A stretch of 64,000 nt of DNA from Emydura subglobosa. Taxonomy: Eukaryota > Chordata > Testudines > Chelidae. A program made the translations under genes and the position numbers. Within the stretch, counting starts at the first letter, position 1, and each line of letters opens with the position of its first letter. Where the stretch lies: positions 16,799,999-16,863,998 of the forward strand of contig ML679969.1 in assembly GCA_007922225.1 (NCBI GenBank), in the 5' to 3' direction. The notes beneath the pieces were generated by a model. That model was given only the letters and a program-made list of their open reading frames with translations. It was not told the origin of the DNA and searched no databases. Shown here one piece after another: positions 32,602 through 46,324 of this stretch.

Positions 32602-35079
32602 TATATATGATTTCTTCTACCATAAAATAAATACATTGGTTTTGTCTAATCTAAATTGACTTGAGCTGTCAGCGAGATCATTTCTTTTCATGTTCTGAGT
32701 TGGTTTGGCAGCAAGGATGTTGGGTCAGAGAGGGTCAACCTTAGATAAATTGCCCTTTTGGCTGGGCACTAGAAGGGGCACAGGCCAAGAGGGAAAGGAC
32801 AGTTAGCCATTTATAAAAAAGGGTCTAGGTCTGGGATGCACCCGCACCTGCAGTTATGATGAAGCAAAGAATGTGGGACTTGCTGCTGGAGCAGTGACAG
32901 GAAAAAGGAGCCAGCACAAAGAGGAAGAGGATGGTTTAGTGGGGAAGAGCCTGCACAAATGTTCATACCCCTCCAGTATGAATGTGGTGGTTGGTATTCA
33001 AAGCTCAGCTATTATGAAGTAGTTTTTAATGTTGTTCTGATACACACGTGCTTCCTAGCAATTCACTGCCTTCTGTACAAACAATTTCAGATAAATTGCT
33101 GCTTTCATTAATATTTTGAATCACTTTTTCAGGAAAATATATTATTGCTGTAGTCTGAAAAATAAGCCAGATTTATGGAATAGCACAGCTACCTGTGGAG
33201 CCCAATATAAAATTGTAAGAATCAATGTGACTTAAGGTATCACTCTCATATCCATTGATATAGTAGTAATGTAGTGTTTGGAAAGTTAATTCTCTTAAAA
33301 ACTGCTTCTGCTGCTCTTAAGAAGAAACATTATGTCTAGAACCACTGGCCTAGCAGATCTGGAGGTATAAATAACCACATGTCCATGTTTATTAGCAAGA
33401 AGGTCCACTACTGAATATAACTACTCCAACAGTAGGTGTTATGGCAGGCAATCGGTAAATTACATAAGGTAATGAGACGAAAAAATTGCAGAAATACATT
33501 TCTAAACCAAAACTCTTGTCAAGCATTTAATAGATTAGTATTCCTCTTGTTCCTGTGTGCTTCAGTAATTGAATCATAAACTTTGCAAATTTAGTAATGC
33601 CACTGTATGAAAGAGTTTTTTAAAAATCTCAAACCCAATTGTGTGTCTCCTATTGTTGGACTGACCATTATCTATAAATTGAGACCTTTTTATGAAACCC
33701 TCATGCTGTAAAATGCTTTTAAGTCCATTAAAAGTTAAATTACAAACTCAAGTGAAATATTTGTGGAAAGTTTACTTGTGAAATTCAAAGTTTGTCTTTC
33801 AGTGCAGAGGAAGGGTCACATTGCTAGGGGTTCATCATAAACAAATAGCTAAGGGTGGGAATAGAAATACTGACGAATAGCTTTCTCCTGGTGGAGTTCA
33901 CACGGAGATTTTGGTGTTCATGTTTTGTCAGTAATCTAAATTACCTTTACAGGACAACAAGAAATAGCTAGTTTTCTCTTAGGAGGGGCTATTTTCCAGG
34001 GTTCCTTAACCCAGTAACGTTTAGCCTCTGCCAGTCGGTATCAGGCCATGCACCAAGGAAACACAGTCCATCCACCTGTTGTATGGCTAGCAAAAAAACA
34101 AATGCAAACCAAATGCTTTGAAGTCTTACCTTTCTTGGCCTCCAGCAATTCCCAATGGAATTTCTATTGCCTAAATCTCAGCTGATTAGTTTTAAGCACA
34201 TACACATGCAATAGGTATTCGAGCACCCCAAAAATTAGGGCACTTGATAGTTAACCCCACAAGTCTGAGACAGTCTTCAGGTGATTCAGTCACAGATTTC
34301 AGGATGGCCGGTCCTTCCGTCTGTGCCTGGAGATCTTTTGATGTGCCCCAAAGTGATCCACTGACTTAGAATTGCTACTTCTCTCTTATACCCCCAAAAG
34401 TTAGAGACATGTCAATTAAAAAAATGTTACATAGCTGATGAAACAAAATTAATCACTGGGCAGAAGCAAAAGTTATAGACGTATCACTTAAAAAAAATTG
34501 TTAAGCAAGCAATCTTGAATTGTTAGTCTAGTAGTTAGTTTTCCCCATAGCTGCAGTTCTAGACTATATTCAGACTTCATGTTTTTCAGAGACATCTGTC
34601 CCAGCATATTCAGAGAGCGAGAATGCTTAGTCAGGTTCATGTCACATGTTCCCTATTTATTACCCCCTCTCCCAGTTTGCCTAGTTTTATGTTAAATTCC
34701 TGCAAAGGCCTAAAAAAGGCTAAAAGCAGCAAGCAGAATAATTTATTATCAATCCCAATAGTTGGCAGTGGCTTGGACACCTGGCTGATTGCTAAAATGC
34801 CCCTGTACAGTGTGTGAAAGGAATAACTTAGTCTCCAAAGTGATCACAGCAATCAAAGTTTCCTAATGATCAAATCATAAAGCTTTGTGGATGAAAATAG
34901 CACTAGAAAGCAACCCATCAAAGTATTCTGGCATGTGGAAAACTCCAGCTGATGTTTGTGTCATCATAATCTACAGACTCAGCCTGCGCAAATAAACACA
35001 AATATTGTGTATGTTAAACTGAATAACATCTAAACATTATGAATCAATTCAACCCTGGCGTAATTAAATGGAGTTATAG
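32602..35079. other. Non-coding DNA
   Basis: AT-rich with no supported gene. The part 33980-34420 is slightly richer in GC and might be an old antisense retroelement fragment, but I see no diagnostic motif. Confidence 0.45.
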
Positions 35080-35128
35080 CATAGACTCATAGACTTTAAG
35101 GTCAGAAGGGACCATTATGATCATCTTT
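35080..35128 (-). repeat. CR1-type LINE 3' tail fragment, antisense
   Basis: ATAGACTCATAGACTTTAAG followed by GTCAGAAGGGACCATTATGA is the reverse complement of a CR1-like 3' end. Only the tail is present. Confidence 0.6.
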
Positions 35129-35348
35129 ATTTAGTTATAGCAGGGAGGTATGTGGACCAATCTGTCCAATTTTGTCATCATTACTCAAGTAGGGAGAGTT
35201 TCAGAGCACTCCTATTCAGCATATACAGTCTAAACGTCTAAGAATCTATTATTCATCATTTTAATTGGTGGCCTTGTTGGGATGGACTGTGGGATTTTAT
35301 CTTCTCCCATATTTACATTTCTCACTCCACAGGAATATAATAATCCCT

Positions 35349-35452
35349 AAGGTTGAGATTTTCAAAGTGGATTTAGCCACACAACTTCTGTTGAAACTAA
35401 TGGAAATAATATGGCTTAATTCCCTTGGTCAGAGTTGAAAATCTCCACCCTA
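35349..35452. repeat. Short palindromic MITE-like repeat
   Basis: GGTTGAGATTTTCAAAG at the left and GTTGAAAATCTCCACCC at the right are inverted copies separated by about 70 bases. Similar GAGATTTTCAAAAGT text appears near 40680. Confidence 0.45.
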
Positions 35453-37589
35453 ATACTTACTCCAAGTGAAACTACATTTTTCTCAACTGGAATTCCTTCC
35501 AACTAACTCCACTATGGTTAAGGAGCAGCACTGATGGTCTTTGAAGGGAGAACAGTCTGATTGTCTTGGTTAGAGAGAGGTATTTGAGGGGTGAAGTATA
35601 AAGAATGTGGAAGATCCTCCTAGCAATGAGGGAGAAGAGTTAACCTTTGCTGCAGGTTATATTCTCTACCTGCAGCTCAGATAATCCAGGCCCCAGTTAA
35701 GAAGAAGAATGCAGAACCAATTAGTGTTTCAGGGTAGGTGTAAAAGAACAATACCCACCCTGTTGCCTCTGCTTCTGAGCCATTGCTCGTGGGCGCTTGG
35801 GTAGTTAGAAAGCTTTTCAGGATGTTCCTGTCTGTTGATAAACTATCTATGGTGCCTGTTTTGTAACTAATACTCTCCTGCTCTTGTCCTAGGAGACAGG
35901 CTTTTCTGCCCTATAATCTAAGTACAGTTCTGTGTTCAAATAATTGTGCTATCGTTTTGACTCCAGTAACAAGCACTATATGCAGTTTTTTTTCCAGTAA
36001 TTTGCTTTATAGTTTTAAATACTAAGCATCTTCGTTTGTACATCCATTACTGTTGCTAATTTATTGAGTTATCAATCGAAGAAAGAAAAAATTCTGAAAT
36101 TATTTTCTGCCTCTTTCTTATTATTCCCAACATAACAGGCAGAACCCCTTTTTTGACCTTAAATAAAATGACAAGTAACTATAGGGTGCAGTACACAGAA
36201 CAAAATAAAATTGTTCCATTTTAGACTTGTTCTACCCCACTGATACAGAAAATGAGGTTAGGCTGAAGTTACTGCAGGCAGTGTAATAACCTTGCCAGTA
36301 ATCTTTGTCATATAAATTAAAAAGTTATTCATTTTTAATTGATATATTTAAATGAAGCCAGGTAAAACAAGATGATAATTTAAAATAGAAGAGCTCAGTA
36401 TCCTGAACTACGGACAAAGAGGCCTTTTGTGTTGTCTGCATTTCCTTAATTTATGACATAAATATTTGAAAGGTTTTGCATTTAATTTAAAAAAATTAGG
36501 AAGCATAATAAAAATGTATTTTATTTGCCCAGAGCTATTCAAACCTCAGGTAAATAAACATATGCCTTTTAGACATCTTTTTTCCCCCTGTTACATTTTG
36601 ACTGGGCAGCTCAGCAGAAGCTGTTCAGATGTCTCAACCAAATATTTAAAATATCTGGATTATTGCTTTACTATACTCTATCAGATCAGAGGGTTTTCAT
36701 TAATTTATTCCATACTACATGTATCAGTTTGATCCATACTATAGATTAATATAACACTGTATTGCTAGTAAAGAGAATATAACAGAGAAGCAGATATTCA
36801 CGTGTCCATTCTTTGTGTCCAATCTAATTGATTTCTTTTAATTGTTCACATTGTGTCTTAGAGACCATAAGACTGAGTTATAAGAACACAGCAGTTGCAC
36901 AAAACAAGTGGTAAACATTGTGTTTTTGTTTCTTTAAAATTATTGAATGGATTTTTATGTGGTTAGGAATTATGCTTAAAAGAAAAGTGATTCTTAGGCA
37001 GACATTCAGACCAGAGATGAAATCCCATAAAGCTGGGGTTAATGGTTGAGGTTATGGTACACTTAGATGCTAGGGCTGCCCATGTGTTTCCTAGTAGCTT
37101 GCATCAAAGCTCATTAATGTTTCTGTGTTCAGACTCTGCTCCCTGTTATTTTTCATAGTAAGCTTTTATTGACCGATAAGTGCACAATATTTAATTTAGT
37201 AGCATTCAACCTCCTTAAAATAGCACAAATATTGAGAAATCATTGCTAAAACTGCTCAATCAATTTCAATTTAATTAAAAGGTGTCTGATCAAAGCATAA
37301 TGTAGTGAAGCACAGTAATAACCACAGGTATGTAGATCAATGTGTAAGGGTAAGGAATTCGGCTCTGGTCCTCCCTGAAGGGCAGTGGGATTAAGCAGAG
37401 TCACATGTCCTAGGAAAACGCTTGGTTTACCTTCTCTTCGGATAATTCATTTACCTGTTTTTCACCTGGCCCATGAAATGTAAACTGGATGTTCAGTGTG
37501 GGAACTTTAATAGTTCTGAATACACAGCAGGGAGCAAAGGGCATAGAAAGGAAAGTTTCCCAGTCAATCTACTGACTTTTAAAGGGTAG
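35453..37589. other. Non-coding DNA
   Basis: AT-rich, no recognised gene or repeat. Confidence 0.5.
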
Positions 37590-38049
37590 TGTGACAGGGT
37601 GCTGGCTAAGAACTGTAGGCTAAGCCACTCCTCTGCCCCTGGAACTCTAATCAAAGGGGGAGTGGAGCCAGCTGAGCCAGCCTGCTGGAACTGGGCTAAC
37701 AGGGAGCTTCTGTTATGCTCATTAGACCTGCCCTGTAAAGGCTCACAGGAAGGAGCTCAAGAGAGGTGGCTTACCAGAGACTCACTGCAGGGAGAGCAGT
37801 AGGAGGAAGGAAGGAAGGAAGGAAGGAGCAAGTGGTCAGCCTGAGAGGGAGAAGCCTCAGTTGGAGGGGAGCTATCAAGAGTTAGGAGCTTGAGACTTTG
37901 TGGCCCCTGAGCCTGGACTGTGCTTGTAAATGGTGGTGGAAAAAAGCCTGTAAAGAAAGAGCACTAGTGGGAGCATGAAGGTGTGATTTGCACGTGGTGT
38001 GTGGGGCAGAGGAGATGAGCAGCAAGGGAGCCAGTGCAAACCTGCTACA
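37590..38049 (+). mobile_element. Probable solo LTR
   Basis: A 460-base GC-richer block starting TGTGACAGG and ending CCTGCTACA, a short inverted TG...CA pair, flanked by GGTAG (37585-37589) and GGTAA (38050-38054), an imperfect 5-base target duplication. There is no coding capacity. It contains a GGAA microsatellite at about 37803-37827. This layout fits a solitary LTR left after recombination between two LTRs; orientation and family (Gypsy-like or endogenous retrovirus) are undetermined because I see no polyadenylation signal. Confidence 0.55.
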
Positions 38050-39939
38050 GGTAATCTTGAGCCACTCCAGAACCTGGCTGCACTCTCCTCCTCCTTGGTT
38101 TTTACTTTGACTGCATGTCTGTTCTAGGAGGAAAATCCCTCCACACACAAGTTGCAGACACAGCTTTCCTTGTAACATGCATTGTCTGCATTTTAGAATC
38201 TTAAATTAGTCATTAACAAAATCCCTCCATCCCAAGACTCCAACATATGGGGCAAACCTGTGGATCACAGATGCTATAGGGAGATCAGTATCATCCGTTG
38301 AATGGTTTTTGTTTTACTCTGGGGCACAGAGCAAAGAGAAGAGAAGAAGAGTTTGGAGAAGAGTTTGAAATAAATAGAGGCTTATTGTACACAAAAGTTA
38401 TGAACCATAACTATAATGTGCCATAAATTTATGGATTCACCCTTAGTCTGCAGATGACCACAATCTCTCTGATTAAGGTTCCTTGGTAGATTACACATTT
38501 TTTTATCCTTCCTTTTTATTTGGAGTTTTTCCACAGAGCATAATAGAAATAGTATGAGTGAAAAATAACTCTCAATAATCCACTTGGAGGTAATTAGGTG
38601 GTCTGTTTGTTGTTCATAGAGGTGTTTTAGTGAAAAATCTTGAGCTTTTTTCACAAATGATACTGTCTGCTGTTATATTACAGTTTACTAATTGAGAAAA
38701 ACAATAATTTGGAGTCTTTCACAATTTTTTTTCTTTTCAGAAACGCTCCATTGAGGGTGTCTGGTGTTTTATTCTTTTCATTGTGGCAGCCTCACATTTC
38801 TTAAAGATAACCTAAATGACACAGATACAAATCTGGAATAATCTAGTTGGCTAACAAAAATCATCAGGTTTGCAGGATCATACTTCATGTCACAAAGTGT
38901 TACAACTGCAGATAAAGTTTTGTTTAGGAGCTTCTTTTATTAGCATGTTGGGGACAGATCCTCAGCTGGGGTCAAGCAGCATAGCTCCTTTGACTTGTGC
39001 TGATTTATATAATCTGAGGATCAGATGATGAGTCTTTTGGATTGCTCCTAGACTGTTTTTGTGGTGGTGACACATTTTAAAACTCTTCCTCAAAGAATCA
39101 ATCAGCTGCTTAAAACAAAGAGCAGGATCTGAAACTTAGTAGGAGAAATTTTTCTTACATGTTTTTTTATGAATGAAATAGGAAATTTGTATGATTTATA
39201 TTTGAGCTGTAAAAAAAACCAAAAAACTATTCTTCAGGAATCCTCTGCATTCTTCTACAGCATGTCACTGTCAAGAAGGTCATCCTGTCCCCTCAATCCA
39301 TCTCACAGTATCTGTGTTTACATAGCACTGCAAACAGGGTCATAAACCACAGTGGAATATTTAATGAGGGCATTTTTTTCTTTTTAAGAAGACTTTTCGT
39401 ATCCTGCTTTTATTGATTCCTGATTTTACCAGCTCAAATTTCACTGGTCTTTAGGTGCTGTATGTGCAGCACAAATTAGGGAATAGACTTTAAATTTTTT
39501 TGCAAACAGTTTCTACATAACTACTGTGCCTATAATAAAGCAAAGGGCAACATGGATAGGTTAGATGTTTAACAAGTAAAAGGATTCATCCTTGTTGTTG
39601 TTATACTCAGTGTCACCATAAACAGTAATCATCCTGTTATGAAAGTGACACCTGGTGTCCTCTTTAAGAATGGAGATGCGGCATTAGTTTATACTTGCTT
39701 AGTCAGCACTTGTGCAAACCTGCCTTATTTTTAATTAAAACAAAAAATTAAGGTGAAGTCTTTCTGGTGCTGGTTCAACTATCCTTATATCCAGTACAGC
39801 AGGGGAAAAGCAACCTTTCTTAATATCTCATGCTAACTTGCTTTTAATCTGACCTTGGGTGACTGAATATTTCAGTCCCTGGTATTTTCCTGGGGAGTGT
39901 CCAGTAGGGGGCCAATACTCATTGATTATTAGTAAGGTT
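38050..39939. other. Non-coding DNA
   Basis: AT-rich with no supported gene; open frames are short and motif-free. Confidence 0.5.
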
Positions 39940-40270
39940 CAGATTGTATCGCAGAAATTACAGATTCTGTGACTTTCAGAGACCTCTGTGACAATTTCTG
40001 CTTCAGCCCCAGGACAGCAGGGCCCAAGCTGTCTGCTGGCAGGGCCCCTGGAGCTCTCAACCACCGTGGGTGGTGATTGTTGGACGTCCCACCCCCAGCA
40101 GGGCTCAGGCTCTCATCTCACCCCACCCCCTCACTTGGCCTTTAGTTGTCCCCCGTCACCCCACTATTTTTAGTAAAAGTCACAGACAGGTCACGGGCTT
40201 CTGTTAATTTTTGTTTATTGCCTAAGACCTATCCATGACTTTTACTAAAAATAACTGTGACAAAATCTTA
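39940..40270. mobile_element. Non-autonomous interspersed repeat with internal hairpin
   Basis: A GC-rich centre is bordered by GATTCTGTGACTTTCAGAG on the left and GACAAAATCTTA on the right. Positions 40165-40198 (TTTTTAGTAAAAGTCAC, then AGGTCACGGGC) and 40220-40253 (GCCTAAGACCTATCC, ATGACTTTTACTAAAAA) form inverted arms around a 21-base loop. It resembles a repeat type common in turtle and crocodilian genomes; the class is uncertain. Confidence 0.5.
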
Positions 40271-43164
40271 ACCGTACTTATTTCTTCTTGTGGACACTTG
40301 TTCATGCGGAGCTGGACTGGATTCCCCCCAATTCACTTCATATCTGACACCAAACTGCCTGCAGTCTGGGACCATTCCTAGCCAGGGTGGGATTTTAAGC
40401 AAGGATCTGGAGACAAAGGGATATTCTTCTCCTTTCCAGTCCCTTTTGGTTGCATCTTTCTTGTTTACCTGGATGGCTGAATTCATGGTTGTAGGAGGAC
40501 AAGGTATGATTCAGATCACTGGCAAAAAATGTTAATTCACTTCACAAAGCATCTCCCACAGAAACTCTGAAAATGCACCCACAGTTGAGGCAATGATTGA
40601 TTCTGTGAGCTCCGTGAGGCACTGCACTTGTAAACACTTCTATTACCTCAATCATTTTGCTTTAGGTAACTATGGGGGAGATTTTCAAAAGTACAAATGG
40701 CAATTAAGCATTCAGTTCTCATTGAAAGTCACCTATATAAAAGGCCAGTAAACTTCCATTTGGAAGCATCACCAGCTAAACAGAACCATGTTGAAGACCT
40801 GTGGCCCTCTAAGTCTAATGTTCTCCCGGTATAGCTCTTCTAGGACAATTGGAAGTGGTGCTCTAGTAAATAGTCCATAGAAGCTAGGGGATGAGAATAT
40901 ATGTAGTCCTTCCAATGGGACTGTAATGCAGCATTAAAGTAAGATCTTTTTGCGCCAGTCTGATGCATTCAATTCCATCTCCTCATTCTCCCCTCCCTCA
41001 CCCCATTTTACTGAAAGCTACAGGGAATTAAACGAAAATGTACTGGGAAGTAACATTGGTATTTCTGCTGTCATGTTAGATAAGTTCAGAATTTACCCTT
41101 TGTGCTTTTTTGGTGAAGATCTGTTGTTCGGTCTATGATGTTATCATACAGGAAGTGTCATCTAGTCCTGAGAGTTTACAGATCTCCAGGAAACTAATAT
41201 GGCAAGTAAACTGTCAGGGATTGCTTTCACTGAATCTGAAGTCCGTTTTTAAGGTGTCATCTCCATTTTAATGAGAGAGCTGACTTCTGTTTGCTCTTCT
41301 CTACTTCCTTGCTGGTGTCCTCTGTCTCTTCTAATCACGTTTTCAAACTTTAAATTTTGAAGAAGCGCAATGACAGAAGAAATAATTTAACACACTCAAT
41401 ATTCCATTTTTCATACTAATTTTGATTCATTGGCCCATGTGGGTGCCTCTCTCTGTCATATAGTGCCTTGTCTCTGAGTTTTAGGCATCTGCTCTTTCTT
41501 GGGTTTGGTTTTTGTGGTGTATTCTCAATGAAGCACTCGCAAATGCTGGGTTTTTTTTTTGCATATCCTGTTGGTTCAGCTCATTTGTTCTGGCAAATGG
41601 TGGTTTGCAAAGTCCGCACTGTAGTATCTGTTTGCACCTTACATGGCTTGGATTAAAAGCAAATAACTTACCCAAATAAAGGAGTCGTCATGCCTTGGGG
41701 TCTGGGACATTGGCCACAGGAGTTGTGACTTTTCTCTACAGGGTTTTATCTGATCATTCCGATCCAATATCCCTTAGATCCATTTTCTGCTCCTTTTGCT
41801 GCCGGCATCCTAGAATTGTTTTCAAAGCTCTGTGTGGTGATTGTCTGTTTGGCCAGCAAAGCTAATTCTTCGCCAGTAGTTATTGTATTTGGTTCTGTGC
41901 TACACAAAGGTCTTGCTGCACATTATTTGTTCTTGGACGTGTAAGCTTCATATTCTCATTTCACTAGTGTACTAGCGAAACATTGGCAAGATAAGATGCT
42001 TTTTATAAACTCTTTTTATTTATTCACTTGAATTTACTTCACCTTTTCAATGCTCTGGGTACGTGTCACATAATTTAAAATCACAGCAGGAACATAAACA
42101 AAGGCCTGCACATAAATATGGCCTCCTTCCTCCTTAGCAGCCTTGGAGAAGACCTGGGCGGAAAAGGTGGGCTTTGAAGTATTCCTTGCCATCTGTTTTT
42201 TTTTTTGGTTTGTTTGTTTGTTTTTTGGGATGTTCCCCAGACTTAGATCATCTCTGTGCTAAACTAAGTTCTTGTTCTTGCCCAGGTGCTGATATATACA
42301 ACACTTGTTTGTGGGCTACACCCTGCAAGGAAGACTATTTTTGTTCCAGGACATGTGGTGGGATGTGGGTACTACCTGGGTGGTGGTTCTCACTGGGATA
42401 TACAGACCCACCTGACTTCTGTCTTCTGGTGCCCCGTGGTACACCCATTTAAAACTGTCCAGTGCACGGTTGTCCAGGAGGGTGGTTATCCTGCTTCTGC
42501 TCAGTACAATGTCTGGCTGCCTGCAGAACAGTACACTGTTCAAACGCCTTCTGCCCATTCTTCTGAAACAGTTTGTCTAGCTCTAGCTGGCATTGGATAT
42601 TAATTTATGAGCCTGCCTATAGCTCCAATGAAGACATACTGTACTTCGGCCTCAGAAAGCTCCTCTGTGCTACACATACAAAGTAGCATTTATGAGGAAC
42701 AGGTTATGAAATGAGAGAGGCTGGGAAATTCAGAGCTAAGGCCAATGTGATTCAAACAAAAGCTTCCACATTAGAGTTTCTCTTTCACAACAAAGTTAAA
42801 ATCAGTTAAACTTTTTGAGGACATTGTTTTAAAATAAACTTTTTATTGGAGGCTTATAAAGTGCCTATTTGGAGCTTTTCAGCTAATAGGCCTATTGGGT
42901 AAATACATATTTATGTAGTTTTACTTTTGACATGTATGTACCTTAAATATTTTGCACCAAAAAACTCAACAAAATAAAAAATTATCCAGATTGTCTAGCA
43001 GTCTGTCATGTAAGTAGAACTTAAAATGACTTTCACACTAGGAACACTTCAGAATATATCCTATTTTGTAAAAGGGGAAGTGTGCTGTTACAGAGCAGAG
43101 TGGTAACTGTTCCCTTTTCTACAGCTCTGGTGTGACTTGCCAGAATACTTCTGACACCTCAGTA
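40271..43164. other. Non-coding DNA
   Basis: No gene is supported. T-rich simple runs at 41550-41560 and 42188-42220. The open frames at 42174-42603 lack recognisable motifs. Confidence 0.45.
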
Positions 43165-43235
43165 CAGGAAGGATTTAAACTAACTGGAGGAAGTTCAGAG
43201 AAGAGCAACAAAAATGTTGAGGAAAGAGCTAAATT
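43165..43235 (+). repeat. CR1 ORF2 scrap
   Basis: AACTGGAGGAAGTTCAGAG followed by AGAGCAACAAAAATGTTGAG corresponds to the CR1 C-terminal block that reads [11 protein letters not shown] at 59162. Flanks are not recognisable. Confidence 0.5.
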
Positions 43236-46200
43236 GAGCTTTGCATGGCTTGGCTAAGCTAGGACTGGGGGGAGGTATGGGAAATACCAGTTTATGTATT
43301 TAAAGGGTGTAAACACTAAAATGCGAGGTGATTTTTTTGTGGATCTTAACACTAACAGTTTAATATATGTTTTAATACATGCTTAAATTGTCACACTCCA
43401 GCAGAATCCAGTTGGTAATCAAGCTGTGTGTAACACTTAAGTTCACATGATTTCTGGCCCTGTACAGATGTGATTAAATGGCAGGTGATGTTGATAAACA
43501 CTTGGCCACTTGATTGGATACATCCGACTTTTACCATTTTAATTTAGGTACTGACAGTGTGCACTGATCTGTACATAAAGGTATGGTCCCTACTCGCTAT
43601 CTAAATTGGGGCTTATAACCATAAACTTCTTGAAACTAGCCTCTGGTTCACCATGGACTGTAGTTCTCTCTGGCCATTTCTAAGAGTGGGGAGATAATGC
43701 ACTGAAGTTCTATCTGTCAGTGATTTCTTTCCAATTAATAGTTCTTTGCAGAATTGAACAAATTCAGATATATTTTAGGGGTAATCTTAATTCGTATCCT
43801 CATAAATCATGAGTGGAAAAATAAGCACTGCTGTATCTTTGGGGTTTTTTGTTTTTTTTTTCCCACGTAGCCTTTAGATTGAATTTTTATATTTTCCAAG
43901 AAAGGATGCTAATAAAGATGATCAAATTAAGATATGAGATGCCAGGAATCTAGTCCAACTGAGAAAGGAAAAGAGTTACTGTAAGATGTTCCCATTTTCC
44001 ATAATATGAATTATGAACAATTTACATATATCTGAAGGGAAACGATGCTGCTGATTCACTATGGGTTTGATCTACAATGATTTAATTTATGGGCATATTA
44101 GATAATTTATTACATGTTTAATTTTCTGACTTGTAATTAATTTAATTTGTGTGTGTGTACATATATATATATAATTTCTTTTTGCATTGGCTTTGTTTTC
44201 TCTTGGTTAAGCAAAGTTAAGATGAAATCAAAGCCTGCTCCACTTGGGTGGGTGTGTTTTCCAGAAAGGTCTTTAGAGACACCAGTCACAATTACACTTG
44301 AGAACAAAGCTTCTACCCGTAATTTTTCCAAATGAAATTGGTGTCAGGTGGTCCCACTACTAGATGAATTACGCTTACTGAGTGACCAGTGAAAACCCCC
44401 CAAGCCAATCAGTGACTAGCTTATTCATAAAAGTACTGTATTTTGTTTCTAAATTATGTGTAGCTGAGGCACAGAATGTGTCTCTTCTCTAAGCCAATAA
44501 AAATTCAGCTTTTTAAAATAATGCAACTGCCACTTTACTGACCCAGCATTCATCCCAAACAGTGACAGAGCTTACATCAATAATCATTTGCTATAATAGA
44601 AAAAAGTCATTGGAACAGAACATTGTTACAGGATGAATGTCTCCCAACTGCAAATAAATGCTTTGGTTTTCCTGCAGTGTTTATATCTGAAAAATGCCCT
44701 GGCTTCAAAATGGCATTTACCTGGCATCAGGAGACCATTACCCTGAGACAATAGCCTATTCTGTTGACAATCTCTTTTTTAATTGCTCACTAGGAAGCTT
44801 TGAATGTGCAGTGCTCTACGTACAATGCTGAGTGAGAAAAGAGTGACCTCCTTTATGCAGCAGAGGTCAAACGGCAGAAATTTGGTTAGGAGATAAATAA
44901 CTTCATTATTGTCCTTGTCATGCTATAAATTTACCTTCTCACCTCCCAGTACAACATGGTGGTCAACAGTGGTAAAATGTAAACATGAGCAAATTGGAAT
45001 GATTCTTTTATTTTTTTACAACCTGTTGGGTTTAGCAGACAGTTTGCTCAGCACTGGTTTGTACACAGCAGAAGTCCCAGTCTATGCACCAAGGAGTTTC
45101 CAATAGAAACACATACACAATGCATCTCAGGCACAAACTGCACTGGACAACCCAACGGTAGCTCTATTTCTGATCACAGCAGGGTGTATAATTTTAAAGG
45201 CTATGTGCATCCTCTTGCATAGGAGTTTTAACCATAGTGGATGTTGCAGGAGAAGTCAGACTTAATGGGGGACTTGTGCAAAGAGAAACCCCCTCTCTAG
45301 TCAACAGGGATGAGGGCAGTTCTGGGCATAAGGGGCAGCATGGGAGAAGGCATGGAGATGAGGTTATGAGCTGGATGCTTGAGCAGACTGAGAGTGAGAG
45401 AAGCAAGAGTTGAGATTAGAGATGCAGGCTAATGGGCGGCTGTGCCCAACCTTGAGAACAGAGGCCCTAAGATTTGACCAGTAGTAGGTTGTTGGTGACC
45501 TTGATGAGAGCAGTTTATCTTCTCTGCTTTTTTGCTTCTTTCCCTAAGCCTGCCCTCCAACTCTCCCTCCCTGTTGTCTGCCTAAGATATAAAAATTAAT
45601 GCTCAGGCAAGAAACTGAAATGCTGCAGAAATAATGAGGGGAAAGAGTACTAGAAAAGCTAGCGTAGACTTCTGAGAGTGAAACAGCAGCTAAACATGTG
45701 TATGCTAATTTATCACTTTGCACAGGGAACCTGGGAGCCACTGTGCCCTAGGTGTGGGCTTTGGTGGCTGGAATGTTATATTTTTAGAAAAGGCAGATTC
45801 TCTAACCCTTTATTTGAAGTCTCTCTTCACAAGCAAACAGCCATTATTATAAAGTGCAGATGCTTTTTTGGATTAGGTGCACTTGATTGAGTAATTGAGC
45901 CATTTCATTAGAGCTTTAAGCCTGAAGGTATCGCCTTTGTTTCAGTCTTGGCAAACACTATCCAAAGGCCATTGTTACGCTAATTAATAGAGATAAGCAA
46001 TGTTTTTGTACATCTGTGTAAGCTTGGATCAACTTCATTACTTAAACTGAGTTTCAGAGCTCCTAGTAAGGCTTTAAGGAGCTCAAGTCTAAAGACTTCT
46101 TGGTGTTGGGTGTGAAATGGGTGGCATAATTATTGACCTGAAATGTGAATAGCTATCAGAGAATGTCAGAGTAGACTTTGAGCTGATCTTGCATAGTGTT

Positions 46201-46324
46201 AATGGAAATAACATCTCTGTTTAGGTGGTGTGGGTCTTCACATTGTTGTTTGTGTTGTGCCCAAGCACAATGAAATGGGAAGGCACCATTGATATATACT
46301 CTTTATGCTAAGGTAAATTCCTTC
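43236..46324. other. Non-coding DNA
   Basis: AT-rich, no supported gene. A GT run followed by an AT run lies at 44148-44174. The 45190-45500 block is richer in GC and might be an antisense L2 remnant (TTGGTGACCTTGATGAGAGC). Confidence 0.45.

Noticed and set aside
42174..42603. Overlapping open frames of 92 and 105 codons
   Set aside because: No motif, no splice context, and two frames equally open; not enough for a gene call.
44148..44174. GT/AT repeat as a regulatory or Z-DNA element
   Set aside because: Dinucleotide runs are common in vertebrate DNA, and nothing nearby suggests a promoter.
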